Positions 22,601 through 34,872 are shown, counted from the first letter of the stretch. The stretch is DNA of 64,000 nt from Saccharopolyspora sp. NFXS83 (GCF_026241095.1 NZ_JAPFGB010000027.1:1-64000), one strand, 5' to 3'. Numbers and translations: made by a program. The notes: generated from the letters alone by a model not told the origin.

Positions 22601-24192
22601 GAGGTCACCTCGGGAAGCGGGATCCGCACCGCGAACACCGCCCCCTGCCCGCCGGTGACGCGCACCGAGCCGCCGTAGCGGCGCACGCTGCGCCCCACCA
22701 GCGCCAGCCCCAGACCACGCCCCGACCGCTTCGTGGACCAGCCGCGGTCGAACACCGCCCCGGTCGCCGCCTCCGGGACCCCGGGCCCGTTGTCGGAGAC
22801 CACGATCAGCAGCTCGTCCGCCTCGGAGCGCACGCTGACCTCGACACGCGGCGACGGGACCTCGTGCGTCGCCTCCACGGCGTTGTCGATCAAGTTGCCC
22901 AGGATCGTCACCAGGTCCCGCGAACTGACCCGCTCCACCGCGCCGTCATCGACCTCACTGTCCTCGGACAGCACTACCTCCACACCTCGCTCCCGCGCCT
23001 CCGCGCTCTTGCCCAGCAGCACCGCCGCCAGCACCGGCTCCCCCACGGCCCCCACGACCCGATCGGTGAGCTGCTGCGCCAGCTCCAGCTCCGAGGTGGC
23101 GAACGCGACGGCCTCCTCCACCCGGCCCAGTTCGATCAGCGACACCACCGCGTGCAACCGGTTCGCCGACTCGTGCGCCTGCGAGCGCAACGACTCCGAG
23201 AACCCGCGCATCGAATCCAACTCGCCCGTCAACGCCTGCAACTCGGTGTGGTCCCGCAACGTCACGACGCTGCCCAAGTCCCGGCTACCGCTGCGCACGG
23301 CGGAAACGTTGACCAGCAGCACCCGGTCATCGGTCACGTGCACCTCGTCGCGCACCGGACTCCGCGAGGCCAGCGTGTCCACCAGCGACTCCGGGAACCC
23401 CAGGTCCGCGGGACGCGCACCCTCCGCCTCGGCCGGATCCAACCCCATCAGCTCGGCCGCCCCATCGTTGCACAGCGTCACCGCGCCCGACGGCGCCACC
23501 AGCAGCAACCCCTCGCGGACCGCGTGCAGGATCGCCTCGTGGTACTCGTACATGCGGCTCAGCTCCGCCGGAGCCAGGCCGTGCGTGTGCCTGCGCAACC
23601 GCGCCGCCACCAAGTAGCTGGCCAGCCCGCCGAACAGCAACGCGACCGCGCCGACCCCCGCCAGCACGAGGATCTGCCCGTTCAGCTCGGCCGTCAGCAC
23701 CCGCACCGCGATGCCCACCGACACCAACGCCCGCACCCGGCCCGACTCGTCGAACACCGGCGCGACGACGCGCACCGACGGGCCGAGCGTGCCCACGTAG
23801 GTCTCAGTGAGCAGCCGCCCCTGCTGCGCCTGCCCGATGTTGCCGAGGAACCGCTTGCCGATCAGCGCCGGAGTCGGATGCGTGTAGCGGATGCCCGACG
23901 GGTCCATGATCGTGATGAAGCCGACGCCGGTGGCCGCCCGGACCTGCTCCGCCAGCGGCTGCAAAGTCCGCGACGGCTCACTCCCCGCCAGCGCGGTACG
24001 CACTTCGGGTGATACCGCGAGCGTGTTCGCCACCCCGGCGACCTCCTCCGCCGCGGCCTGCTCGGTGCGCCGCTGCGCGTCCAGGTAGCCGAGCACCACA
24101 CCCGCCAGCACCACCACGGCCACGACCACCACTTGCAGGACGAACAGCCGCGCGGCGAGGCTGGGTCGCCCGATTCGACGGAAATACGACAT
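22597..24192 (-). CDS. Sensor histidine kinase, CitA/DcuS family
   Basis: About 531 residues. Two transmembrane segments (about 15-37 and 165-190) flank an extracytoplasmic PAS-like sensor with DPSGIRYTHP and IGKRF, typical of citrate/C4-dicarboxylate sensors. A cytoplasmic PAS domain, the H-box SQAHESANRLH, and an ATPase domain with NLIDNAVEA, DNGPGVP and GRGLGLALV follow. It probably senses external dicarboxylates and phosphorylates the adjacent regulator. ATG at 24192 is chosen because the start 13 codons earlier adds a non-membrane extension without a ribosome site. It is divergent from dctA. Confidence 0.88.
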   Translation of the reverse strand: MSYFRRIGRPSLAARLFVLQVVVVAVVVLAGVVLGYLDAQRRTEQAAAEEVAGVANTLAVSPEVRTALAGSEPSRTLQPLAEQVRAATGVGFITIMDPSGIRYTHPTPALIGKRFLGNIGQAQQGRLLTETYVGTLGPSVRVVAPVFDESGRVRALVSVGIAVRVLTAELNGQILVLAGVGAVALLFGGLASYLVAARLRRHTHGLAPAELSRMYEYHEAILHAVREGLLLVAPSGAVTLCNDGAAELMGLDPAEAEGARPADLGFPESLVDTLASRSPVRDEVHVTDDRVLLVNVSAVRSGSRDLGSVVTLRDHTELQALTGELDSMRGFSESLRSQAHESANRLHAVVSLIELGRVEEAVAFATSELELAQQLTDRVVGAVGEPVLAAVLLGKSAEARERGVEVVLSEDSEVDDGAVERVSSRDLVTILGNLIDNAVEATHEVPSPRVEVSVRSEADELLIVVSDNGPGVPEAATGAVFDRGWSTKRSGRGLGLALVGRSVRRYGGSVRVTGGQGAVFAVRIPLPEVTS

Positions 24193-24348
24193 GGCGTTGT
24201 TGTTGCTCCCGCATGAACTCAATGAACACAACCGTGACGGTCACCACCTGTGAGTCCGATAGTCTCCCCGACGTACTCGTGACCCAAGACACGACCGAAT
24301 GAGTGATCGCCGACCCGCGTGATCGGTACATCGCAGTAGGAGTTGACC
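24193..24348. promoter_or_regulatory. Divergent promoter region kinase / dctA
   Basis: The 156-base gap contains the palindrome GTGACGGTCAC (24234-24244), a candidate site for the response regulator. The dctA ribosome site TAGGAG lies at 24337-24342. No clear -10/-35 pair can be assigned. Confidence 0.4.
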
Positions 24349-25728
24349 GTGCCAAGCAAAGACGCTGCACCCGAGGCCGCCGGTGCACCGCCGAAGAAGC
24401 GGGACCGCACCCACTTCCTCTACATCTTCGTCATCGTGGCGGTCCTGGCCGGCATCGCGGTCGGATTCGCCTTCCCAGACTTCGCCACCGCACTGAAACC
24501 GCTGGGCACCGGCTTCGTCAACCTCATCAAGATGATGATCTCGCCGGTCATCTTCTGCACCATCGTGCTCGGCGTCGGCAGCGTGCGACAGGCCGCGAAG
24601 GTCGGCAAGGTCGGTGGACTCGCACTCGGCTACTTCATGGTGATGTCGCTGGTGGCGCTCGTCGTGGGCCTCATGGTCGGCAACGTCCTGCACCCCGGCG
24701 AAGGCCTGCAGCTGACCGAAGAGCTGCGCAACAGCGGAACCGAACAGGCCCCCGCGGAAGCCGAAGGGCTCAGCGGATTCCTGATCGGGATCATCCCGAA
24801 CACCCTGGTCTCCGCCCTCACCGAAGGTGAAGTGCTGCAGACCCTCCTGGTCGCGCTGCTGGCCGGTTTCGCCCTGCAATCCCTCGGCGACAAGGGCACC
24901 CCGATCCTGCGCGGCATCGAGCACATCCAGCGGCTCGTGTTCAAGATCCTCGCGATGGTGATGTGGGTGGCCCCGATCGGCGCGTTCGGCGCCATCGCGG
25001 CCGTGGTCGGCGCGACCGGCGTGGACGCCCTCAAGGGCCTCGGCGTCATCATGGGCGGCTTCTACATCACCTGCGTGCTGTTCGTGTTCCTCGTGCTGGG
25101 GCCACTGCTGTGGGCCTTCGCGCGGGTCAACGTGTTCAAGCTCCTCGGCTACCTCGGCCGGGAGTTCCTGCTGATCCTGTCCACCTCCTCCTCGGAAGCG
25201 GCGCTGCCGCGGCTGATCGCGAAGATGGAGCACCTCGGGGTCAGCAAGCCGGTCGTGGGCATCACGGTGCCGACCGGGTACTCGTTCAACCTCGACGGAA
25301 CCGCGATCTACCTGACGATGGCGTCGCTGTTCATCGCTTCGGCGATGGGCCAGCCGCTGTCGATCGGCGAGCAGGTCTCGCTGCTGGTGTTCATGATCAT
25401 CGCGTCGAAGGGGGCGGCGGGCGTGAGCGGTGCAGGCTTGGCGACGCTGGCCGGCGGCCTGCAATCGCACCGCCCGGAACTCGTGGACGGCGTCGGCCTC
25501 ATCGTCGGCATCGACCGCTTCATGTCCGAGGCCCGCGCGCTGACCAACTTCGCCGGTAACGCGATCGCCACCGTCATCATCGGTTCCTGGACCAAGGAGA
25601 TCGACCGCGAGCAGATGCAGCGGGTGTTCGCCAAGGAAGACCCGTTCAACGAGCAGAGCTTCCTCGACGAGGAGGACACCTCGGCGGCCGAGAAGCCCGG
25701 CAAGGAACCCGCCGCGGCAACCCAGTAA
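24349..25728 (+). CDS. dctA: C4-dicarboxylate:cation symporter DctA
   Basis: A 459-residue membrane carrier of the dicarboxylate/amino acid:cation symporter family, importing succinate, fumarate or malate with protons or sodium. The family core is present: the serine-rich hairpin STSSSEAALPR, then PTGYSFNLDGTAIY for substrate and cation binding, and GAAGVSGAGLATLAGG in the second hairpin. GTG at 24349 is preferred to the TTG two codons earlier because TAGGAG ends six bases before it. Its pairing with a CitA/DcuS-type two-component system supports the substrate class. The acidic tail is likely cytoplasmic. Confidence 0.93.
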   Translation: MPSKDAAPEAAGAPPKKRDRTHFLYIFVIVAVLAGIAVGFAFPDFATALKPLGTGFVNLIKMMISPVIFCTIVLGVGSVRQAAKVGKVGGLALGYFMVMSLVALVVGLMVGNVLHPGEGLQLTEELRNSGTEQAPAEAEGLSGFLIGIIPNTLVSALTEGEVLQTLLVALLAGFALQSLGDKGTPILRGIEHIQRLVFKILAMVMWVAPIGAFGAIAAVVGATGVDALKGLGVIMGGFYITCVLFVFLVLGPLLWAFARVNVFKLLGYLGREFLLILSTSSSEAALPRLIAKMEHLGVSKPVVGITVPTGYSFNLDGTAIYLTMASLFIASAMGQPLSIGEQVSLLVFMIIASKGAAGVSGAGLATLAGGLQSHRPELVDGVGLIVGIDRFMSEARALTNFAGNAIATVIIGSWTKEIDREQMQRVFAKEDPFNEQSFLDEEDTSAAEKPGKEPAAATQ

Positions 25729-25791
25729 CGAGAAGCCCGGAAACGAGCAGCGGGCGCGCCGCGACGGCCCGCGCCGAGACAGGAGTCGAAG

Positions 25792-26721
25792 ATGCACAGA
25801 GCAGTGCTGAGCCTGCTCGTCACCCTCGGCGCGGTAGCCGCCACCGGCGCGCCCGCCCACGCCACCACCGAACCGGACCGGCCGCTGCCGCGCACCGGGT
25901 GCGGCAACTCCCCCGGCATCGAACCCGGCACCACCGCCCGCCAGGAGATCACCTCCGGCGGCCGGACGCGGGAATACCTCGTGCACGTGCCGCAGAACTA
26001 CGACTCGGAGCGGCCCACGCCCGTGGCGCTGTCCTTCCACGGGCACACCCGCACCGCCGAATACCAGGAGGAACTGTCCAGGTTCTCCGAACTGGACGCC
26101 ATCGCCGTCTACCCGCAAGGCCTCGTCGGCACCGACGGCGGTACCGCGTGGGAAGGCGCGCCGTACTCGGCGGACGCCGACGACGTCCAATTCACGAACG
26201 ACCTGCTCGACCAGGTGGAGGACGACCTCTGCGTGGACCCGGACCGCATCTACGCGGCGGGCAAGTCCAACGGCGGCGGCTTCACCGAAGTGCTGGCCTG
26301 CCGCCTCGGCGACCGCATCGCCGCCTTCGCACCCGTCGCCGGCGCCTACTACCCGCAGAGCGGCGAATGCCGACCGTCCGAACCAGTGCCGATGATCTCC
26401 TTCCACGGCACCGCCGACGGCACCATCCCCTACGACGGCGACCCCGACAAAGGCCTGCCCGCGATCCCGGACTGGCTCGACGACTGGGCCGGTCACGACG
26501 AGTGCGACGCGGACCCGGTCACCGAACACCCGCAGCCGCAGGTCACCCGGCAGCACTGGACCGACTGCGAAGACCGCGGCGCACTGGTGCACTACCGGAT
26601 CGACGAACTCGGCCACGACTGGCCGAGCCGATCGTCCAACCCCGACTCCGACAAACCCACCGTGATCGAAGCGACCCCGCTGATCTGGGAGTTCTTCCAA
26701 AACCACCCGCTGAACGCCTGA
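25792..26721 (+). CDS. Secreted PHB-depolymerase/feruloyl-esterase-like hydrolase (CE1/LpqC group)
   Basis: A 309-residue exported protein with a signal peptide to about residue 24. The fold is that of extracellular polyhydroxybutyrate depolymerases and feruloyl esterases: YLVHVPQNYD at the domain start, nucleophile in AAGKSNGGGF, the acid loop HGTADGTIPYDG, and His in LGHDWP. Paired Cys residues suggest disulfides, as usual in this group. The substrate could be a polyester or an acetylated or feruloylated polysaccharide. It is the last of the four secreted hydrolases in the block and converges on the his genes. Confidence 0.82.
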   Translation: MHRAVLSLLVTLGAVAATGAPAHATTEPDRPLPRTGCGNSPGIEPGTTARQEITSGGRTREYLVHVPQNYDSERPTPVALSFHGHTRTAEYQEELSRFSELDAIAVYPQGLVGTDGGTAWEGAPYSADADDVQFTNDLLDQVEDDLCVDPDRIYAAGKSNGGGFTEVLACRLGDRIAAFAPVAGAYYPQSGECRPSEPVPMISFHGTADGTIPYDGDPDKGLPAIPDWLDDWAGHDECDADPVTEHPQPQVTRQHWTDCEDRGALVHYRIDELGHDWPSRSSNPDSDKPTVIEATPLIWEFFQNHPLNA

Positions 26722-26730
26722 CGGGTGCCC

Positions 26731-26787
26731 GGGAGGTCGCCTGGCTGCTGTTCACATCCCCGTCACAGCAGCCAGGCGATCCCTCCC
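26731..26787. terminator. Bidirectional hairpin between the esterase and the his genes
   Basis: CGCCTGGCTGCTG (26738-26750) pairs perfectly with CAGCAGCCAGGCG (26766-26778). GGGAGG/CCTCCC extend the stem outward. It lies just after the esterase stop and covers the 3' end of the small membrane protein gene on the other strand, so it can end transcripts from both sides. Confidence 0.75.
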
Positions 26788-26915
26788 GCAGCGGCCAACG
26801 CCGCCAGCACGCCCAGCACCACCGCCATCACCCGCGTCGTCCGCCACATCGCGACGACACCGCCGACGAGGAAACCGGCCACGGCCAGCAACACGATCGG
26901 CCCCAGGTTCTGCAT
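26763..26915 (-). CDS. Small two-helix membrane protein downstream of hisB
   Basis: A 50-residue protein with two hydrophobic segments (about 5-22 and 30-49) separated by a basic turn with Arg-Thr-Thr-Arg. Its ATG follows the hisB TAG with no gap (TAGATG), so it is almost certainly part of the hisDCB transcript and translationally coupled. Its last codons lie in the arm of a convergent terminator. No family is recognised. A similarly placed 66-residue protein follows hisH. Confidence 0.7.
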   Translation of the reverse strand: MQNLGPIVLLAVAGFLVGGVVAMWRTTRVMAVVLGVLAALAAAGGIAWLL

Positions 26916-30026
<3,111 letters not shown>

Positions 30027-30193
30027 GGGCGTCCTTTCAGGGCGTACGGAGGGCGGCTACTAGCTCAATCACCAGGGTAATCGCCCTGTTCGACGCTGTC
30101 CGACGCGCGTCCGCCGATGAACGGGAAAACGGTGATCGGCCGCTTCCGACGTTAGTGGGTTGCCAACGGATCATTACTCGGGGAGTCTCGCTT

Positions 30194-30210
30194 GATCACC
30201 ATCCGTGATC
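30194..30210. promoter_or_regulatory. Palindrome just upstream of the carboxypeptidase gene
   Basis: GATCAC-CATCC-GTGATC lies immediately before the GGAGG ribosome site of the carboxypeptidase gene. It could be an operator or an mRNA hairpin limiting ribosome access. The regulator is unknown. Confidence 0.35.
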
Positions 30211-30223
30211 GATCGGAGGCCCG

Positions 30224-31444
30224 ATGTCCAGCGCACGGCGCAGAGCAACGGCGGTGGCGGCCGCCGCGTCCTTGGCCCTGCTACTCCCGGTCCAGGCGAG
30301 CGTGGCCGCACCTCAAGCCGGGTCCGCCCCCGCGGCCGAGGTCACCGGTGTCTACACGGTGCCCGACACCGACAGCCGCATCCGCACCGACATCAACGCC
30401 TCCGGCGCCCAGGTGCTCGGAGCGAAGGACGGCGTGGCGACGGTGGAAGCCACGACCGCACAGGCCGAGGAGCTGCGCTCGAGCGGCCTCACCCTGCAGG
30501 CCCAGGCGTCGCCGCGCGACTTCCCGCCCGGCGACGAGGCCTACCACAACTACGACGAGATGGTCGCCGAGCTCGACAAGATCACGGCCGACCACCCGGA
30601 CCTGGCCGCGAAGTCCAGCCTCGGCAAGAGCTTCGAGGGCCGCGACATCCCGCTGCTCAAGATCAGCGACAACGTGGCGCAGGACGAGGACGAACCCGAA
30701 GTCCTGTTCGACTGCAACCAGCACGCTCGGGAGCACCTGACCACCGAGATGTGCCTGCAGATCGCGAACCGGCTCACCGACGAGTACGCCGACCCCGCGG
30801 TGAAGGAGAGCGTCGACAACCGCGAGGTGTGGATCGTCCCGTCGGTCAACGTCGACGGCTCCACCTACGACGTCGAGTCCGGCGAGTACCAGGGCTGGCG
30901 GAAGAACCGGCAGGACACCGGCACGGACCTCAACCGCAACTGGGACTACCTGTGGGGCTGCTGCGGCGGCGCGAGCGACGACCCGCAGGACGAGACCTAC
31001 CGCGGACCGCAGCCGTTCTCCGCACCGGAGACCGCGGCGCTGGCCGAGTTCATCGACTCCCGCGTCGTCGGCGGCACCCAGCAGATCAAGTCGGCGATCG
31101 ACTTCCACACGTTCTCGGAACTCGTGCTGTGGCCGTTCGGACACACCCAGGACGACGTGACCGAGGGCATGACCCAGCAGGAGTACGACCGCTTCGAGAA
31201 GGTCGGCACCGAAATGGCGGACTCCAACGGCTACACCCCGCAGCAGTCCAGCGACCTGTACACCACCGACGGCGACAGCCTCGACTGGATGTGGGGCAAG
31301 CACAAGATCCTCGCCTTCACCTTGGAGATGTACCCGTCCAGCGGGGGCCTCGACGGCTTCTACCCGCCGGGTGACGTGATCGAGCGGGAGACTGCCCGCA
31401 ACAACGCGGCCGTGGACATCGTGCTGCGCGAAGCCGGCGCCTGA
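30224..31444 (+). CDS. Secreted zinc carboxypeptidase (M14 family)
   Basis: A 406-residue exported metallopeptidase. Signal peptide to about residue 29, a propeptide-like domain (about 35-100), then an M14 catalytic domain starting at YHNYDEMV. Zinc ligands are His167 and Glu170 in NQHAREH and His295 in DFHTF. TDLNRNWDY binds the substrate carboxylate and Glu368 in FTLEMYP is the catalytic base. Such enzymes trim C-terminal residues from peptides outside the cell. GGAGG lies four bases before the ATG. It is followed by a clear terminator and is not linked functionally to the divergent his genes. Confidence 0.93.
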   Translation: MSSARRRATAVAAAASLALLLPVQASVAAPQAGSAPAAEVTGVYTVPDTDSRIRTDINASGAQVLGAKDGVATVEATTAQAEELRSSGLTLQAQASPRDFPPGDEAYHNYDEMVAELDKITADHPDLAAKSSLGKSFEGRDIPLLKISDNVAQDEDEPEVLFDCNQHAREHLTTEMCLQIANRLTDEYADPAVKESVDNREVWIVPSVNVDGSTYDVESGEYQGWRKNRQDTGTDLNRNWDYLWGCCGGASDDPQDETYRGPQPFSAPETAALAEFIDSRVVGGTQQIKSAIDFHTFSELVLWPFGHTQDDVTEGMTQQEYDRFEKVGTEMADSNGYTPQQSSDLYTTDGDSLDWMWGKHKILAFTLEMYPSSGGLDGFYPPGDVIERETARNNAAVDIVLREAGA

Positions 31445-31458
31445 GCCGGTCGGCCTCG

Positions 31459-31500
31459 AGGGAAAGCCCGGACGCCCGGTGGGGCTCCGGGCTTTTCCCT
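31459..31500 (+). terminator. Terminator after the carboxypeptidase
   Basis: AGGGAAAGCCCGGA pairs with TCCGGGCTTTTCCCT (one bulged T) 14 bases after the stop codon. The 3' arm carries TTTT. Confidence 0.8.
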
Positions 31501-31560
31501 TGCCCAGGCCGAGAAAGCGATACGGTCGCGAACACCGGATCAAGCGGGAAGGGGTTCGCG

Positions 31561-32403
31561 ATCACCAGCGATGACGAGCAATTCGAGGAGCTGGCCGACA
31601 TTCACGGTGAACTCGACCTCCACCGCCCCAACGCTGCGCGCATGTACGACTACTTCCTCGGCGGAACGCAGAACTTCCCCGCCGATCGGAAAGCCGCCGA
31701 TCAGCAGCTGAACTTGCTTCCGGCCACCCGAGTCGGGGTCCGCGAGAACCGGGCGTTCCTGCGCCGCGTCGTGCGGTACTGCGTGGAACGCGGCATCCGC
31801 CAATTCCTCGACCTCGGCTCGGGGATCCCCACCGCGGGCAACGTGCACGAGGTCGCGCACCAGGGCCGACCGGACGCCGTGATCGCCTACGTCGATCACG
31901 AACCGGTCGCCGTCGCGCACGCCCGGCGGTTGCTGCACGGAGAGGAGCGGGTGACGGTCACCCAAGCCGACCTGTCGCGTCCCGCCGACGTGCTCGGCGC
32001 TCCGGGAGTGACCCGGCTGCTGGACTTCGACCAGCCGATCGCTGTGCTGGCGTTGTCGGTGCTGCACTTCGTGCCCGACGAAGCGGACCCGGCGGGCGTC
32101 CTCAGCGCTTACCACCGGGTGTGCGCGCCCGGCAGCGTGCTGGCGTTGAGCCACGCCTCCGGCGCGGGCCTGTCCGCCACGCAGGTGGTGGAGGGTCTGC
32201 GCATCTACGACCAGACCCCGACCCCGCTGAGCCTGCGCCCCGCGGAGCAGGCGCGGGAGCTGCTGACCGGTTGGTCGCTGATCCCGCCGGGCGTGGTGCC
32301 CGTGGTGGATTGGCGGCCGGATTTCGGCGTCGGCGAGGAGGTCCGCACGGCCGTCGGGAACGGCTGGGCGGCCGTCGGGGTGAAGCCGTCCGTCCGCGGG
32401 TGA
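31561..32403 (+). CDS. SAM-dependent methyltransferase of the actinobacterial DUF574 family; start codon unusual
   Basis: The conserved family N-terminus LDLHRPNAARMYDYFLGG is encoded from about 31615, upstream of the first ATG (31642). Going further back the frame stays open but offers no ATG, GTG or TTG. An ideal ribosome site, AAGGGG, lies six bases before ATC at 31561, so ATC may be the true start (280 residues). The Rossmann core has FLDLGSGIPT for SAM binding, the VDHEPVAV acidic strand, and ALSVLHFVPD. Substrates of the family are unknown. It converges on the acetyltransferase gene with a ten-base gap. The family is confident, the start is not. Confidence 0.82.
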   Translation: MTSDDEQFEELADIHGELDLHRPNAARMYDYFLGGTQNFPADRKAADQQLNLLPATRVGVRENRAFLRRVVRYCVERGIRQFLDLGSGIPTAGNVHEVAHQGRPDAVIAYVDHEPVAVAHARRLLHGEERVTVTQADLSRPADVLGAPGVTRLLDFDQPIAVLALSVLHFVPDEADPAGVLSAYHRVCAPGSVLALSHASGAGLSATQVVEGLRIYDQTPTPLSLRPAEQARELLTGWSLIPPGVVPVVDWRPDFGVGEEVRTAVGNGWAAVGVKPSVRG

Positions 32404-32413
32404 GCCCGAACCG

Positions 32414-32971
32414 CTAGAGGGACTTCAGCACGCGGCACGGGTTGCCTGCGGCGAAGACGCGTTCGGGGACGTCTCGGGTGACGACGCTGCCCGCCCCGAT
32501 CACGCTGTTCGAACCGATGGTCACGCCGGGGCAGACGATGACGCCGCCGCCGAACCACACGTTGTCGCCGACGGTGATGGGAGCGGCGGTCTCCCACCGC
32601 TGCCTGCGGGCTTCGTGGTCCTGCATCGGGTGCAGCGCGGTGAGCAGCTGGCACCGCGGGCCGATCGACACGTCATCGCCGATCGTGATCGGGGCGCAGT
32701 CCAGCAAGATCGCGTCGTAGTTCAAGAAGCTGTTGCGTCCCAACCGGATGAGGTACCCGTAGTCGCACTGGAACCGGGGCATGACCCACGATCCGGCGCC
32801 GAGCTCTCCCAGCAGTTCCCCGAGCAGGTTCCGCCGTTCGTCCTCCTGCCCGGAGCCGGTCGCGTTGAACTCGTCGAGCAACGCCTGGCAGCGGCGCCGT
32901 TCGTCGACGAGTTCCGGATCGCCGTCCTGGTACGGCTCCCCGCGCAGCATCCGATCCTTGTGCTCACCCAT
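32414..32971 (-). CDS. Maltose/nodulation-type O-acetyltransferase (left-handed beta-helix)
   Basis: A 185-residue acetyl-CoA-dependent acetyltransferase. The N-terminal helical Maa domain begins MLRGEPYQDGDPEL and is followed by hexapeptide repeats (about 80-175), with the catalytic His in LLTALHPMQDHEARR and the NVWFGGGVIVCPGV segment typical of Maa/NodL/LacA. It would acetylate a sugar or glycoside. ATG at 32971 is used; a GTG/ATG extension further upstream has no family similarity. It stands alone, converging on the methyltransferase gene. Confidence 0.9.
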   Translation of the reverse strand: MGEHKDRMLRGEPYQDGDPELVDERRRCQALLDEFNATGSGQEDERRNLLGELLGELGAGSWVMPRFQCDYGYLIRLGRNSFLNYDAILLDCAPITIGDDVSIGPRCQLLTALHPMQDHEARRQRWETAAPITVGDNVWFGGGVIVCPGVTIGSNSVIGAGSVVTRDVPERVFAAGNPCRVLKSL

Positions 32972-33039
32972 GCCGCCAGACTGCCGGAGGCGCACAGTCC
33001 TGTCGATCTTGGACGAGCACGCCGGGTGCCCGTCCGCCG

Positions 33040-34455
33040 TCATCGGGCGGCCAGGTCGGGTGGTTCGTGGTGCGCCCGGTTACCGGGCCTGGGTGTTCGA
33101 TCGGCATCGATCCACGCCGGCGGTGTGAACACCGGCCGTCCGGCGTCCAGCTCGATCTTCCAGCCGTGCGCGTGGGCCACCGCGTGGTGGTGGGAGCAGA
33201 GAATGACCAGGTTGTCGAGCGCGGTGGCTCCACCGTCCGCCCAGTGGCGGAGGTGGTGCGCCTCGGACGTGCCGGGCGGGTGGTCGCACGAGGGGAAGGC
33301 GCACGTCCCGTCCCGTGCGAGCAGGGCCGCGCGCAGGTGCGGCGGCGCCGTCCGCCGGGCCCTCCCCACGTCGAGCGGGCGACTTTCGCCGTCCAGCAGG
33401 ACGGGCAGCAACTCCGCATCGCAAGCGATGCGGCGCGCCGTTTCCGCGGTGATCGGTTGACCGGTGGTCTCGATCGTCCCGCCGAACCGCTCGTGGCCCA
33501 GGGATTCCCGGAGCTGGTCGTGCGCGATGGTGATCGTCAGGTGCGGGCGCTGCCCGCCGCTGCGCGGCAGCTCGTCGGAGGCCAGCACGATCTCCACGAG
33601 GTCGGCCAGCGCATCGCCGTACCGCTTGCCGGCCGTCCGCTGATCCCGACGGCCGGAGTCCTGCGGTCGCGGGGCGGCGAGCGGCTCCAAGGCCGCGTGC
33701 AGCTTCGCCCCGGTCTCGCGGTCCAGCCTGCCCTTCACCAGGGTCATCCCGTCCCGGTCGGTGGTCAGGTGCAGTTCTCGGCGTTCGACCTGCCGCCGCT
33801 CGTCGCGCAGCGCGCCGTCCTGGTCGAGCAGGTACCGCACTCGCTCGGCGGCGATCTCCAGCTCGCGCGGCGAAAGCACCTTCGCCTGCTCGGCGAGGGT
33901 TTCCTCCACCTCGGCGCGCTGCACCGACCCGACCAGCGGCGGGAGCTTCTCCATGCCGTTGACGATCACCTGCGCGTGGGCGTGGCTCATCTCGCGTTCC
34001 CGCAGGACTTTGGCGGTCGCGGGCAACGCGGGCGGCAACGGTTCACCACTCGGCTCGGCACGTTCGGCCACCGCTCGTCCGACGACCACGCGGGACCGCG
34101 CGTCGCCGCGGGCGATGTTCAACAGCTCCCGCACCCACACCGGCATCGATCGCGCGCCCGCTTCGCTGTGCAGGCCTCGCCGCTCGGACTCCGCGATGAG
34201 CTCCGCCTGCCACGACAACGCGGCGCGGGCGACGGATTCGGTGTCGCGGATCCCCGCGACGAGTTCATCATCGGAGCGGGAAGCGGCGGGACGTTCCAGC
34301 CGGTCGAACAAGTTCTCCATCACCGGCCCGAGTTCGGGGCCGGGAGCAGCGGAACCGTCGACGCTGCCGTCAGCGGCGCGACGCGTCTCGTCGCGCGGCT
34401 CCGGCACGCGCGGCGGCTCGCCCGCTGGGGGCTGCGGCACGACCAAGGGCTCCAT
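33040..34455 (-). CDS. DUF222-HNH endonuclease domain protein (13E12-repeat type)
   Basis: A 471-residue protein with the long helical DUF222 region (about 45-340) and a C-terminal HNH nuclease domain: CAFPSCDHPPGTSEAHHLRH, then LDNLVILCSHHHAVAH, giving paired Cys and the His-Asn-His core. These proteins occur in many copies in actinobacteria, related to the REP13E12 family of Mycobacterium, and have been linked to mobile elements. No element ends or attachment sites were found around it. The N-terminus is Pro/Arg-rich and probably disordered. Confidence 0.88.
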   Translation of the reverse strand: MEPLVVPQPPAGEPPRVPEPRDETRRAADGSVDGSAAPGPELGPVMENLFDRLERPAASRSDDELVAGIRDTESVARAALSWQAELIAESERRGLHSEAGARSMPVWVRELLNIARGDARSRVVVGRAVAERAEPSGEPLPPALPATAKVLREREMSHAHAQVIVNGMEKLPPLVGSVQRAEVEETLAEQAKVLSPRELEIAAERVRYLLDQDGALRDERRQVERRELHLTTDRDGMTLVKGRLDRETGAKLHAALEPLAAPRPQDSGRRDQRTAGKRYGDALADLVEIVLASDELPRSGGQRPHLTITIAHDQLRESLGHERFGGTIETTGQPITAETARRIACDAELLPVLLDGESRPLDVGRARRTAPPHLRAALLARDGTCAFPSCDHPPGTSEAHHLRHWADGGATALDNLVILCSHHHAVAHAHGWKIELDAGRPVFTPPAWIDADRTPRPGNRAHHEPPDLAAR

Positions 34456-34710
34456 GACTCCCAGTGTTCCCAGTCGAACACAGATTCGTCATCACTTGAT
34501 CGTGCTGTATCCAGCCGGAATCCGACGTCGAACCGGCCGACGTGGAACGGAGCACGAACAGCGCGGGAGCGCACTTGGCGGTGCGACGTCCGCTGCTCCG
34601 GCGGCGGATGGGCGCGTTCCGGGAACGGCGCCCACGCCGACTCAATTCACCCGAACCGCCCTCGGGGCGGACCGTCCGGATGGTGTTGCCGTTCGACCGT
34701 CCTGAGCGGA

Positions 34711-34872
34711 TCAGGACAGCAGGAGAACGATGACTCCCACGATGATGCCGACCAGGACCACGACCGCGGCCGTGATCATGACGGCTCGTAGCTGCGGCCG
34801 TTCCTCCTGGACCTCCGACTGCGCCCGCTCGCGCCACTGCATGAAAGTGGTGCCCTCGCCGCTGTCGCTCAC
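34711..34872 (-). CDS. Small C-terminal-anchored membrane protein
   Basis: A 53-residue protein: a charged N-terminal half and one hydrophobic helix (about 30-52) at the extreme C-terminus. GTG at 34872 is selected because GGGAG lies six bases upstream; a longer form from an ATG 12 codons earlier lacks a ribosome site. No family is recognised. It stands alone between the DUF222-HNH gene and a non-coding stretch. Confidence 0.6.
   Translation of the reverse strand: MSDSGEGTTFMQWRERAQSEVQEERPQLRAVMITAAVVVLVGIIVGVIVLLLS

Noticed and set aside
33040-34455. An integrated mobile element around the DUF222-HNH gene
   Set aside because: No integrase, inverted ends, target duplication or tRNA attachment site could be seen.
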